The notes under the pieces were generated by a model. The model saw only the letters and a program-made list of their open reading frames with translations, was not told the origin of the DNA and did no database searches. Positions 9,894 to 18,469 of a stretch of DNA of 64,000 bases are shown here, piece after piece. Each line of letters starts with the position of its first letter. Within the stretch, counting starts at the first letter, position 1. A program made the translations under genes and the position numbers. Source of the DNA: Clostridiales bacterium (GTDB lineage: Bacteria > Bacillota > Clostridia > Oscillospirales > Oscillospiraceae); assembly GCA_021205455.1 (NCBI GenBank), contig JAJPXL010000045.1:1-64000 (forward strand). Reading direction: 5' to 3'.

Positions 9894-12005
9894 ATGGAAC
9901 AGAAAATTTTAGACGTGCGCAACCTGCGCATTTCCTTCCGCACCAACAGCGGCACGGTAAAGGCCGTGCGGGACATCAGCTTCAGCGTCAACAAGGGCGA
10001 GACCCTGGCCATCGTGGGCGAGTCCGGCTCCGGCAAATCGGTGACGGCCAAGGCCATCCTGGGCATCCTGGCCAAGAACAGCATCGTCGAGGGCGGCGAG
10101 ATCATCTATGACGGCATGGACCTGCTGAAGCTGTCCGAGGAGGAGTTCAACCAGCTTCGGGGCAATCGCCTGTCCATGATTTATCAGGACCCGCTGAGCA
10201 GCCTGGACCCCATCATGCGCATTGGCAAGCAGATGACCGAGGCCACCCTGATCAACGGCAAGACGGCCCACAAGCACGGCAAGAAGAACTTTGACGGCAA
10301 GGTGAAGCAGCTAGGCGGGGCTATGAAGGCCGCCGGCATCCCCGGCGGGGAAGCGGACAGAATCATCTCCGTCCTGACCAAGCTGGTGCCCATCGGCAGC
10401 AAGCTGCGGGTGGACTATCGCAACGCCAGGGACTATGCGGAGTCCGCCGTATTCTCCTGTGAGCAGGTGGAGGTCGCCGCCAAGAAGCAGGACAACGCCC
10501 TGCTGGAGGAGGAGGTCAAGTACCTGAAGGAGCGGGTGGACGGCGCGCAGAATCCCTACCTGCTGCCGGACACGGCGGCGGTGGAGCAGCTGAAAAACGG
10601 CCTCCCCGAAACGGTGAACCAGCTGGAGCAGCTGCTCCAGGCGGCGATAGACCGGGAGGAGCCGGACTACTACGCCATCGCCCACGCCCAGCTGAACGGC
10701 GGGGCCCCTGCCTTCAACCCGGACGATGTGGCGGGCTGGAACCGGACGCTGCGCACTGCGGCAGACAAGGACTACTCCGGTGAGCTGGTGCAGGCGGTTT
10801 CCCAGGCCATGCGCCACAGCGCGGAGGAATACCTCCCCAAAAAGCAGAAGGTGCTGGAGCTGCTGGAGCGGTATCTGCCCCTCTTCCGGGCGGAGAAGCT
10901 GGACACTGCGGCCTGCAAAAAGGCCGTGGATGAGATGAGCAAGGCGGTGGCCGCCTCCATCGACCCGCTGCCCACCATCAAGGACTCCGCCGCTCACACC
11001 TTCGGCTCCACCATGGCCTACTCCCTGAAGCGGTACACCAAGGGCATCCCCGACAACGCCAGGGAGCTGAAACGGGTGGAGAAGGATACCGCCAAGTACG
11101 AAAAGGACATCCAGCGCAAGACCAACGTCCCCAAGGTGATCCCCGCGGTGCTGGTGGATTTGGATTTGACCCGAAATACCATGCTGCTGGCCATGGAGGA
11201 GCTGCAAAGCGACTATCAGGAGCAGATTCGCTCCTTCCCTCAGCACGACTTTGACCGTGACGCCCACACCATGATCACCTGGCTGGAGGAGCAGGGGGAC
11301 GCCATGGTGACCAAGGTCACCAAAAAGCAGGCCTATGACAAGGCCATCCGCATCATGGAGGACGTGGGCATCGCCGAGCCGCGGAAGCGGTTCGACCAGT
11401 ATCCCTTCGAGTTCTCCGGCGGTATGCGCCAGCGCATCGTCATCGCCATCGCCATGGCCGCCAACCTGGACATCCTGATTTGCGACGAGCCCACCACCGC
11501 CCTGGACGTGACCATCCAGGCCCAGATTTTGGAGCTGATCAACGACCTGAAGCGGAAGCGGAACCTGACCGTCATCTTCATCACCCATGACCTGGGCGTC
11601 GTGGCCAACATTGCGGACAAGGTGGCGGTGATGTACGCCGGCAAGCTGGTGGAGTACGGCACCGTGGAGGACGTGTTCTACGAGCCGGCCCACCCCTACG
11701 CCTGGGCGCTGCTCAGCTCCATGCCCGACCTGGACACGGCGGAGCGGCTGGAGTCCATCCCCGGCACGCCGCCCAACATGATTTATCCCCCCAAGGGAGA
11801 CGCCTTCGCCGCCCGGAACAAATACGCCCTGGCCATCGACTTTGAGGAGCAGCCCCCCAGGTTTGACCTGTCGGAGACCCACTGGGCTGCCACCTGGCTG
11901 CTGCACCCCAAGGCCCCCAAGGTGGAGGTTCCCCACATCGTCACAGAGCGCATTGCGCGCATGAAAAAACTGGAAGAGGAGGCCCGGCAGAATGACAGAG
12001 AATAA
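9894..12005 (+). CDS. Peptide ABC transporter ATPase, DppD/OppD type, with about 350-residue insertion
   Basis: The protein has 703 residues where OppD usually has about 330. Walker A GESGSGKS is at 42-49 and the Q-loop (IYQDP) at 96-100. From about 120 to 470 there is a mostly helical, charged insertion. The signature FSGGMRQR then appears at 507, Walker B and DEPTTALDVT at 527-540, the H-loop THDLG near 564 and the peptide-transporter C-terminal motif (HPYAWALLSSMP) near 600. All ATPase motifs are intact, so the enzyme should be active. The insertion sits between the Q-loop and the signature helix, which is the helical subdomain that meets the permease. The gene overlaps the next by 14 bp. 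Confidence 0.9.
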   Translation: MEQKILDVRNLRISFRTNSGTVKAVRDISFSVNKGETLAIVGESGSGKSVTAKAILGILAKNSIVEGGEIIYDGMDLLKLSEEEFNQLRGNRLSMIYQDPLSSLDPIMRIGKQMTEATLINGKTAHKHGKKNFDGKVKQLGGAMKAAGIPGGEADRIISVLTKLVPIGSKLRVDYRNARDYAESAVFSCEQVEVAAKKQDNALLEEEVKYLKERVDGAQNPYLLPDTAAVEQLKNGLPETVNQLEQLLQAAIDREEPDYYAIAHAQLNGGAPAFNPDDVAGWNRTLRTAADKDYSGELVQAVSQAMRHSAEEYLPKKQKVLELLERYLPLFRAEKLDTAACKKAVDEMSKAVAASIDPLPTIKDSAAHTFGSTMAYSLKRYTKGIPDNARELKRVEKDTAKYEKDIQRKTNVPKVIPAVLVDLDLTRNTMLLAMEELQSDYQEQIRSFPQHDFDRDAHTMITWLEEQGDAMVTKVTKKQAYDKAIRIMEDVGIAEPRKRFDQYPFEFSGGMRQRIVIAIAMAANLDILICDEPTTALDVTIQAQILELINDLKRKRNLTVIFITHDLGVVANIADKVAVMYAGKLVEYGTVEDVFYEPAHPYAWALLSSMPDLDTAERLESIPGTPPNMIYPPKGDAFAARNKYALAIDFEEQPPRFDLSETHWAATWLLHPKAPKVEVPHIVTERIARMKKLEEEARQNDRE

Positions 12006-13218
12006 TCAGGAGGTCCTTCTGAGGGTGGAACACCTCAAGCAGTACTTCGGCAAGAACGACTTCAAGGCGGTGGACGATGTCAGCTTTGAAATCAAAAAGG
12101 GCGAGGTCTTTGGCCTGGTGGGCGAGTCCGGCTGCGGCAAGACCACCACGGGCCGCTCCATCATCAAGCTGTACAACTGCACCGGCGGCAACGTCTGGTT
12201 CAAGGGGCAGCGCATCTGCGCAGGCACCCGGGACTATAACGACGCCATCAAGGCGAAGAAGAAGGAAACCTCTGAGAAGCTGAAGGCGCTGAAAGCCCAG
12301 GGCGGCGACCAGGCGGAGGAGGCCCGGCTCAGGCAGGAGCTGGACGCCTTCGTGGCCAGGCAGAAGGAGGAAATCGACAAGGCCAGGGATGACCAGAAAA
12401 ACTGCGACAAGAAGTATCGCGCCCGCCGCACCCAGGAGCTGAAGGAGGAGTACGCCCAGCGTATCGCCGCCGAGCCGGAGCGTTCGGCGGAGCTGAAGGC
12501 CGAGCTGGACAGGGAGCTGAAAGCCCTCCCCCCGCGGCTGGTCACCCAGATTCAGATGATTTATCAGGACCCGGTGGCCTCCCTGGATCCCCGTATGACG
12601 GTCAGCGAAATCATCGCGGAGGGGCTGGTCATTCAGGGCGTCAAAGACAAGCAGTATATCCAGGAGCGGGTGTACGAAATGCTGGAGACGGTGGGCCTGG
12701 TGCGGGAGCACGCGGAACGCTATCCCCACGAGTTCTCCGGCGGCCAGCGCCAGCGCATCGGCATCGCCAGGGCGCTGATCATGAACCCGGAGCTGATCAT
12801 CGCCGACGAGCCGATTTCCGCCCTGGACGTGTCCATTCAGGCCCAGGTCATCAACCTGCTGAACGACCTGCGGGAGCAGATGGGACTGACCATCATGTTC
12901 ATCGCCCACGACCTGTCCGTGGTGAAGTACTTCTCCGACCGCATCGGCGTCATGTACTTCGGCAAGATGGTGGAGCTGGCGGAGTCCGACGAGCTGTTCC
13001 GCCACCCCCTGCACCCCTACACCAGGAGCCTGCTGTCCGCCATCCCGCTGCCCGACCCCCACTATGAGCAGCGCAGACGGCGGGTGAAGTACAACCCCAC
13101 CCTGGACCATGACTATGGAGAGGAGCAGCCCACCCTGCGGGAGATCCTCCCCGGTCACTTCGTCAGCTGCAACCAGGCGGAATTTGAGCAGTACCAGGCG
13201 GAGATCGCCAATGGCTAA
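11992..13218 (+). CDS. Peptide ABC transporter ATPase, DppF/OppF type, with coiled-coil insertion
   Basis: This 408-residue ATPase has Walker A GESGCGKT at 44-51, then an insertion of about 95 highly charged residues (about 80-178, Lys/Glu/Arg rich, probably coiled coil) before the Q-loop IYQDPVASLDP at 190. The signature FSGGQRQR is near 238, Walker B IIADEP near 260 and the H-loop AHDLS near 286. Its C-terminus keeps the family's LHPYTRSLLSAIP motif but is short. It pairs with the preceding ATPase. Insertions in both ATPases sit next to the Q-loop, which suggests they evolved together. Confidence 0.9.
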   Translation: MTENNQEVLLRVEHLKQYFGKNDFKAVDDVSFEIKKGEVFGLVGESGCGKTTTGRSIIKLYNCTGGNVWFKGQRICAGTRDYNDAIKAKKKETSEKLKALKAQGGDQAEEARLRQELDAFVARQKEEIDKARDDQKNCDKKYRARRTQELKEEYAQRIAAEPERSAELKAELDRELKALPPRLVTQIQMIYQDPVASLDPRMTVSEIIAEGLVIQGVKDKQYIQERVYEMLETVGLVREHAERYPHEFSGGQRQRIGIARALIMNPELIIADEPISALDVSIQAQVINLLNDLREQMGLTIMFIAHDLSVVKYFSDRIGVMYFGKMVELAESDELFRHPLHPYTRSLLSAIPLPDPHYEQRRRRVKYNPTLDHDYGEEQPTLREILPGHFVSCNQAEFEQYQAEIANG

Positions 13219-13612
13219 CTGGAAGCGCGACCTGATTTCCTTCGGGATCGGCTGCATCGTCATTGTGCCGGTGGCCTTCTGGCAGATGTCCTTCCAGGAG
13301 GACAGCGTCCTGGGGATGCTGCTCTCCTGGTCCAACGCCTGCTTCCTTGCCGCCGTGATGTGGGGCGGGCTGGGGATTCTGACCTGGATTGCTGCCTTCG
13401 GCGGCTTCGATGCGGCCAGGTTCCTGGGCCGCACCTTCCGGCGGAAGTGGTCCAAGGCAGCCCGGGAGGAGAAGAAGCAAAGCTACTATGACTACACGGT
13501 GGAGCGGCAGAAGAAGCGGAAGGGCGGCGTCGCCTCCTTCCTCCTGCTGCCGGGCGCGGTCTACCTGGCCGCCGCCGCCGTGCTGACGGTCCTGTTCCTG
13601 GTGATGGAGTAG
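13211..13612 (+). CDS. Small membrane protein resembling DUF3899
   Basis: The 133-residue protein has three hydrophobic segments (about 9-26, 37-64 and 109-132) and a central basic stretch containing SYYDYTVERQKKRKG. This layout, with an early SNA-containing helix pair, a YDY motif and a last helix, resembles DUF3899 membrane proteins. Its ATG overlaps the end of the upstream ATPase gene by 8 bp, so it is translationally coupled to the importer. Its function is unknown; an accessory role in assembly or stability of this importer is a guess from position. The longer frame starting at 13109 reads antiparallel-style shadow sequence and is not used. Confidence 0.7.
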   Translation: MANWKRDLISFGIGCIVIVPVAFWQMSFQEDSVLGMLLSWSNACFLAAVMWGGLGILTWIAAFGGFDAARFLGRTFRRKWSKAAREEKKQSYYDYTVERQKKRKGGVASFLLLPGAVYLAAAAVLTVLFLVME

Positions 13613-13639
13613 GCAGGACGGCCATCCCATGCGTGAGGA

Positions 13640-13677
13640 CACCCCCAGATGCGGCAAGCCGCATCCGGGGGTGTTTG
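13640..13677 (+). terminator. Intrinsic terminator of the peptide importer operon
   Basis: CACCCCC-GATGCGG and CCGCATC-GGGGGTG form a long stem with one mismatch, followed by TTTGC. Confidence 0.7.
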
Positions 13678-13752
13678 CAGTTTGGACGGCGGTACCGGGC
13701 GGCGATGGGGAGCGCGGCCCCTCCCCCGGCGGAGAATATTCCGTTTTTGCAC

Positions 13753-13781
13753 TTGTTTCTCCCCCGCAGAACGTTTATACT
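13753..13781 (+). promoter_or_regulatory. Probable promoter of the sugar importer operon
   Basis: TTGTTT and TATACT are separated by 17 bp, about 45 bp upstream of the ATPase start. The -35 is weak, so regulation by an activator or repressor is possible. Confidence 0.5.
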
Positions 13782-13828
13782 ATAAGGTATCAGCCGAAGC
13801 TGAACTGACAGAAAAGGAAGGAACCAGG

Positions 13829-14938
13829 ATGAAGGTTGTATTGGAGCACCTGACGAAGCAGTTCCCGGCCCGGGGCAAGAAGTCTGCCGAGGTGACCGCG
13901 GTGAATGATTTGACCTTTGAGATTCCGGACGGCAAGCTGGTGGGCCTGCTGGGGCCCTCCGGCTGCGGGAAGAGCACCACGCTGTTTATGATATGCGGCC
14001 TGCAAACGCCCACCGCCGGGAAAATCTATTTCGGTGAGGACGATGTGACCAACCTTCCCCCGGAGAACCGGGGGGTGGGGGTGGTCTTTCAGAACTACGC
14101 CCTGTACCCCCACCTGACGGTGCGGCAGAACATCCTGTTCCCGCTGCAAAACTTCAAGGGGAAGGACAAGCTCTCCAAGGTGGAGATGGACAGCCGGGCC
14201 CAGGAGGCGGCCAGGCTGGTGCAGATCGAGGACCTGATGGACCGGAAGCCCAGTGAGCTGTCCGGCGGCCAGCAGCAGCGGGTGGCCATCGCCCGGGCCA
14301 TGGTGAAGATGCCCAGGGTGCTGCTGCTGGACGAGCCCCTGTCCAACCTGGATGCCCGCCTGCGGCTGCAAACCAGGGAGGAGATTCGCCGCATCCAGAA
14401 GCAGACCGGTATCACCACCATCTTCGTGACCCACGACCAGGACGAGGCCATGAGCATCTCCGATGAAATCGTGGTGATGAGGCTGGGGGTGGCCCAGCAG
14501 ATCGGCAGGCCCCAGGCGATTTATGACGACCCGGTGAACCTGTTCGTGGCGAAGTTCCTGGGGACGCCTCCCATCAACACCTTCCGGGGCCGGGTGGCAG
14601 GCGGCAGGCTGTACATCGGCGAGGACGCCGTGCTGGCGCTGGACGGCGTGGCCGACCAGGAGGTCTCCGTGGGCATCCGCCCGGAGGGCTTCGTGCTGCG
14701 GGAGGACGGGCCGCTGCATTGCCACCTGTCCGGCGTCGAGGTGATGGGGCGGGATGTCAGCATCCTCTCCACCAACCCCCAGTCGGACAACCCGACGGTG
14801 CGGACCATCATCAACGCGGAGAGCCGGGTGGACACGGCCAGCGACACGGTGCGCTTCGGCCTGAAGCCCGCCAAGGTACTGCTGTTCCACCGGGAGACAG
14901 AGGAGCGCATCCGGTTCCAAAACGGACAGGCGCTGTGA
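13829..14938 (+). CDS. Sugar-type ABC transporter ATPase (UgpC/MsmK/MalK family)
   Basis: This 369-residue cytoplasmic ATPase has Walker A GPSGCGKST near 44, Q-loop FQNYALYPHL, signature LSGGQQQR near 145, Walker B LLLDEPLSNLDAR and H-loop THDQDEA, followed by a C-terminal OB/TOBE regulatory domain (about 240-365). This is the carbohydrate uptake (CUT1) ATPase architecture. The start follows GGAAGGAACC; the upstream in-frame extension to 13649 covers the promoter and is rejected. It heads an operon with two permeases and a binding protein. The substrate is not readable; maltodextrin, glycerol-3-phosphate or another oligosaccharide are possible. Confidence 0.9.
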   Translation: MKVVLEHLTKQFPARGKKSAEVTAVNDLTFEIPDGKLVGLLGPSGCGKSTTLFMICGLQTPTAGKIYFGEDDVTNLPPENRGVGVVFQNYALYPHLTVRQNILFPLQNFKGKDKLSKVEMDSRAQEAARLVQIEDLMDRKPSELSGGQQQRVAIARAMVKMPRVLLLDEPLSNLDARLRLQTREEIRRIQKQTGITTIFVTHDQDEAMSISDEIVVMRLGVAQQIGRPQAIYDDPVNLFVAKFLGTPPINTFRGRVAGGRLYIGEDAVLALDGVADQEVSVGIRPEGFVLREDGPLHCHLSGVEVMGRDVSILSTNPQSDNPTVRTIINAESRVDTASDTVRFGLKPAKVLLFHRETEERIRFQNGQAL

Positions 14939-14980
14939 CAGACGGAGAACCGGCCGGCGAACCGGCAAGTGAGGAATACA

Positions 14981-15871
14981 ATGGAAAAAAATAACAGGAA
15001 GGCGTGGCTCTACCTGCTGCCGGCGATTTTGTTTCTGGCGGCATTTATGGTGTACCCGCTCATCGACGTCTTTATCTACTCCTTTGAGGAGGGGTACAAC
15101 TTCGCGTCTCAGACCTACTTTGACGTGGGGCTTTATAACTTCTCCTATGTGCTGCACGACCCCTACTTTTTGCAGGCGCTGAAAAACACCCTGCTGATGG
15201 TGGTGATCACGGTGCCCATCTCCACCGGGCTGGCGCTGCTGATTTCGGTGGGGCTAAGCTCCATCACGGCGCTGCGGAAGCTGTATCAGACCATCTACTT
15301 CCTGCCCTATGTGACCAACACCCTGGCGGTGGGGCTGGTGTTCATGGTGCTGTTCCAAAAGACGGCCTACACGGACGGCCTGGTGAACCTGCTCATCAAC
15401 TGGTTCGGCGGGGAGTCGGTGGACTTCATCGACGGGCCGTACTGGGCCAAGATGATGGTGCTGTGCATTTACATCATCTGGGTGGTGCTGCCCTTTAAAA
15501 TCCTGCTGCTGACCAGCGCCCTGTCCTCCGTGGACGAGAGCTACTACAACGCGGCCCGGGTGGACGGCACCTCCAGCTTCCGCACCTTTTACAAAATCAC
15601 CCTGCCCATGATTTCCCCCACCATCTTCTATCTCATCATCACCGGCTTCATCGGCGCGTTTAAGGAGTACAGCGACGCGGTGGCCCTGTTCGGCACCGAC
15701 CTGAACGCCGCAGAGATGAACACTATCGTAGGCTATGTGTACGATATGCTGTACGGTGACAGCGGCGGCTACCCCTCCTACGCTTCGGCGGCAGCGGTGA
15801 TTCTGTTCGCCGTTGTGCTGACCATCACCTGCATCAACCTGCTCATCAGCAGGAAGCACACCTACTATTGA
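14981..15871 (+). CDS. Sugar ABC transporter permease, MalF/UgpA type
   Basis: The 296-residue membrane protein has six predicted helices and the CUT1 coupling-loop motif around YYNAARVDGTSSFRTFYKIT. It pairs with the following permease to form the channel. The ATG at 14981 is preceded by AAGTGAGG; a GTG at 14969 is in frame but would overlap that site. The gene begins 42 bp after the ATPase. Confidence 0.9.
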   Translation: MEKNNRKAWLYLLPAILFLAAFMVYPLIDVFIYSFEEGYNFASQTYFDVGLYNFSYVLHDPYFLQALKNTLLMVVITVPISTGLALLISVGLSSITALRKLYQTIYFLPYVTNTLAVGLVFMVLFQKTAYTDGLVNLLINWFGGESVDFIDGPYWAKMMVLCIYIIWVVLPFKILLLTSALSSVDESYYNAARVDGTSSFRTFYKITLPMISPTIFYLIITGFIGAFKEYSDAVALFGTDLNAAEMNTIVGYVYDMLYGDSGGYPSYASAAAVILFAVVLTITCINLLISRKHTYY

Positions 15872-15903
15872 GCCTACCGGCAGAAAGGCAACGGGTGATT
15901 CCC

Positions 15904-16779
15904 ATGAAACAACCGATTGATTATGAACAGGTGCGGCGGCGGGCGGCCGCCAGGAAGCGGGTCACGCATGGGGTGATTTATGTGCTGCTGAGCCTTTGGG
16001 CTGTGGTGGTGCTGTTCCCCTTCTACTGGATGCTGCTGACCTCGGTGAAGAGCTACAGCGAGTATAACGGGGAGGCCATCCCCAAGTTTTACACGCTGGC
16101 CCCCACGCTGCAAAACTATGTGGATGCGTTCAGCGAGGTGCCGCTGCTCCGATACCTGCTCAATACGCTGATTTTCACCGTGGCGACCACGGCCATCATG
16201 CTGGTGGTCAGCGTACTGGCGGCTTTCGCCTTTGCGCGGCTGTCCTTCCGGGGGAAGGACGTGGTGTTCACCCTGTTCCTCTCCCTGATGATGATACCCA
16301 ATGAGCTGGTGGTTATCACCAACTTCTCCACCATTACGAACCTGGGCCTGCGCAACAGCTTTCCGGGGCTGATTCTGCCCTCCGTCACCTCCATCTTTTA
16401 CATCTACCTGTTAAAGGAGAACTTTGCCCAGGTGCCGGACTCCATGTACTACGCCGCCAAGGTGGACGGCACCTCCGACCTGAACTATCTGCTGAAGGTG
16501 ATGATCCCCATTTGCAGGCCCACGCTGATCACCGTCGGCATTTTGAAGGTCATCGAGTGCTGGAACTCCTACGTCTGGCCCCGGCTCATCACCGACGACG
16601 AGGCGTACTACCTGGTGTCCAACGGGATTCAGGAGATTCGGGAGAACGGCTTCGGCCGGGAGAACATCCCCGCCATGATGGCGGCGGTGGTGGTGATTTC
16701 CGTGCCGCTGGTGGTGCTGTTCCTGATTTTCCGGGAGAAGATCATGTCCGGCGTGTCAAGAGGGGGAACGAAAGGGTGA
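15904..16779 (+). CDS. Sugar ABC transporter permease, MalG/UgpE type
   Basis: The 291-residue permease has six helices, an N-terminal basic stretch and the typical coupling loop YYAAKVDGTSDLNYLLKVMI. A GTG at 15895 is also in frame and is better spaced from AGAAAGG, so the true start may be three codons earlier. The stop codon overlaps the GTG start of the binding-protein gene (GTGA), a strong sign of coupling. Confidence 0.9.
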   Translation: MKQPIDYEQVRRRAAARKRVTHGVIYVLLSLWAVVVLFPFYWMLLTSVKSYSEYNGEAIPKFYTLAPTLQNYVDAFSEVPLLRYLLNTLIFTVATTAIMLVVSVLAAFAFARLSFRGKDVVFTLFLSLMMIPNELVVITNFSTITNLGLRNSFPGLILPSVTSIFYIYLLKENFAQVPDSMYYAAKVDGTSDLNYLLKVMIPICRPTLITVGILKVIECWNSYVWPRLITDDEAYYLVSNGIQEIRENGFGRENIPAMMAAVVVISVPLVVLFLIFREKIMSGVSRGGTKG

Positions 16780-18371
16780 AACAGACAGGAAAATGGAAGC
16801 GGCTCCTGCTGCCGCTGCTGCTGGCGGCGCTGCTGCCCCTCAGCGGGTGCCATGGCTCCAAGGGGCTGGACGCCTTCGAGGTGCCGGAGGAGTTCGACAC
16901 CTCCAGGGACTATGAAATCACCTTCTGGGCGAAGAACGACACCAACAAGACCCAGACCGCCATCTATCAGCAGGCCATCGAGGACTTTCAGGAGATTTAT
17001 CCCAACATCACGGTGACGCTGCGGCTGTACACCGACTATGGCGACATCTACAACGACGTTATCACCAACATCTCCACCAACACTACCCCCAACGTCTGCA
17101 TCACCTACCCCGACCACATCGCCACCTACATGACGGGGGAGAACACGGTGGTGCCGCTGGACGACCTGTTTGCCGATGAGAAGTACGGCTTGGGGGGCAG
17201 CGAGGTACTGTATGACTCGGTGACGGAGGAGGAGATCATTCCCCAGTTCCTGGAGGAGTGCGTCATCGAGGGGCAGCATTACGCCATCCCCTATATGCGC
17301 TCCACCGAGGCCTGCTACATCAACAAGACCTATGTGGAGGCCCTGGGCTACACCCTGCCGGAGACGCTGACCTGGGACTTCATCTGGGAGGTGTCCGAGG
17401 CGGCCACGGCCAAGGCGGAGGACGGCACCTACCTGGTGAACGGCCAGGAGGTGATGATCCCCTTCATCTACAAGTCCACGGACAACATGATGATTCAGAT
17501 GCTCCAGCAGCTGGGAGCCGGGTATTCTGACAGCGACGGCAATATTCTGCTGTTCAACGACACGACGAAGGACCTGCTCTACACCATCGCGGACCATGTG
17601 TCCACCGGGGCCTTCTCCACCTTTAAGGTTTCCGGGTATCCCGCCAACTTCCTGAATGCGGGCCAGTGCATTTTCGCCATCGACTCCACGGCAGGGGCCA
17701 CCTGGATGGGCAGCGACGCCCCCCTGTCCGACATCAGCGAGGACAAGGTGGTGGAGTTTGAGACGGCGGTGATGGCCATCCCCCAATTTGACACGGAGAA
17801 TCCCCAGATGATTTCCCAGGGGCCGTCCATCTGCATCTTCAACAAGTCGGACAGCCAGGAGGTGCTGGCGTCCTGGCTCTTCGCCCAGTACCTGCTGACC
17901 AATGACGTGCAGATCGCCTACGCCGAGACGGAGGGCTACGTCCCCGTCACCACAAGGGCGCAGAACTCCGAGGAGTATCAGGACTACCTCTCCCGCAGCG
18001 GGGAGGACAATTCCACCTATTACGAGGTGAAGATTCAGGCGTCCCAGCTGCTGCTGGACCAGGTGGACAACACCTTCGTCACCCCCGTGTTCAACGGCTC
18101 CGCCTCCCTCCGGGACTCGGCGGGGCAGCTGATCGAGAACGTGGTAAAGTCCGTCCGGCGGCAGGAGACGGTGGATGAGACATATATGGAGGAGCTGTTC
18201 AGCGACGTCACCTCCCTCTACCGGCTGAGCCTGGAGAGCGAATCCGCCTACGGCAAGGAGGAGCTTGGCCCCCTGCCGCCCATGGCGGTGGGGCTGCTGG
18301 TGGGCCTGGCAGTGGTGTGGATTCTGATTCTGATTTACGTCATATGGGACGCCAGAAAGCGGAAAAAATGA
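16776..18371 (+). CDS. Extracellular solute-binding protein (SBP_bac_1) with C-terminal membrane anchor
   Basis: This 531-residue binding protein starts at GTG overlapping the permease stop and has a signal peptide ending in LPLSGC, so it should be lipid-modified. The mature part opens with YEITFWAKNDTNKTQ-like text and carries CUT1 binding-protein features throughout. Unusually, it ends in a hydrophobic segment (VGLLVGLAVVWILILIYVIW) followed by basic DARKRKK, which would place a second anchor in the membrane with the tail in the cytoplasm. It serves the permeases encoded just upstream. The ligand is probably a carbohydrate, by family only. Confidence 0.88.
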   Translation: MKQTGKWKRLLLPLLLAALLPLSGCHGSKGLDAFEVPEEFDTSRDYEITFWAKNDTNKTQTAIYQQAIEDFQEIYPNITVTLRLYTDYGDIYNDVITNISTNTTPNVCITYPDHIATYMTGENTVVPLDDLFADEKYGLGGSEVLYDSVTEEEIIPQFLEECVIEGQHYAIPYMRSTEACYINKTYVEALGYTLPETLTWDFIWEVSEAATAKAEDGTYLVNGQEVMIPFIYKSTDNMMIQMLQQLGAGYSDSDGNILLFNDTTKDLLYTIADHVSTGAFSTFKVSGYPANFLNAGQCIFAIDSTAGATWMGSDAPLSDISEDKVVEFETAVMAIPQFDTENPQMISQGPSICIFNKSDSQEVLASWLFAQYLLTNDVQIAYAETEGYVPVTTRAQNSEEYQDYLSRSGEDNSTYYEVKIQASQLLLDQVDNTFVTPVFNGSASLRDSAGQLIENVVKSVRRQETVDETYMEELFSDVTSLYRLSLESESAYGKEELGPLPPMAVGLLVGLAVVWILILIYVIWDARKRKK

Positions 18372-18380
18372 GAAAAGGTA

Positions 18381-18409
18381 TTGACTTGTCCGGCGGAATT
18401 GAGTAAACT
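18381..18409 (+). promoter_or_regulatory. Promoter of the OB-fold-like lipoprotein gene
   Basis: TTGACT and TAAACT are separated by 17 bp, about 60 bp upstream of the start codon and just after the binding-protein stop, so the lipoprotein has its own transcript. Confidence 0.65.
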
Positions 18410-18469
18410 AAGTATGCTCAACAACCAACGCCCATTACTCCGTGGATAGACGGAGAGAAAGAAGTGTGC

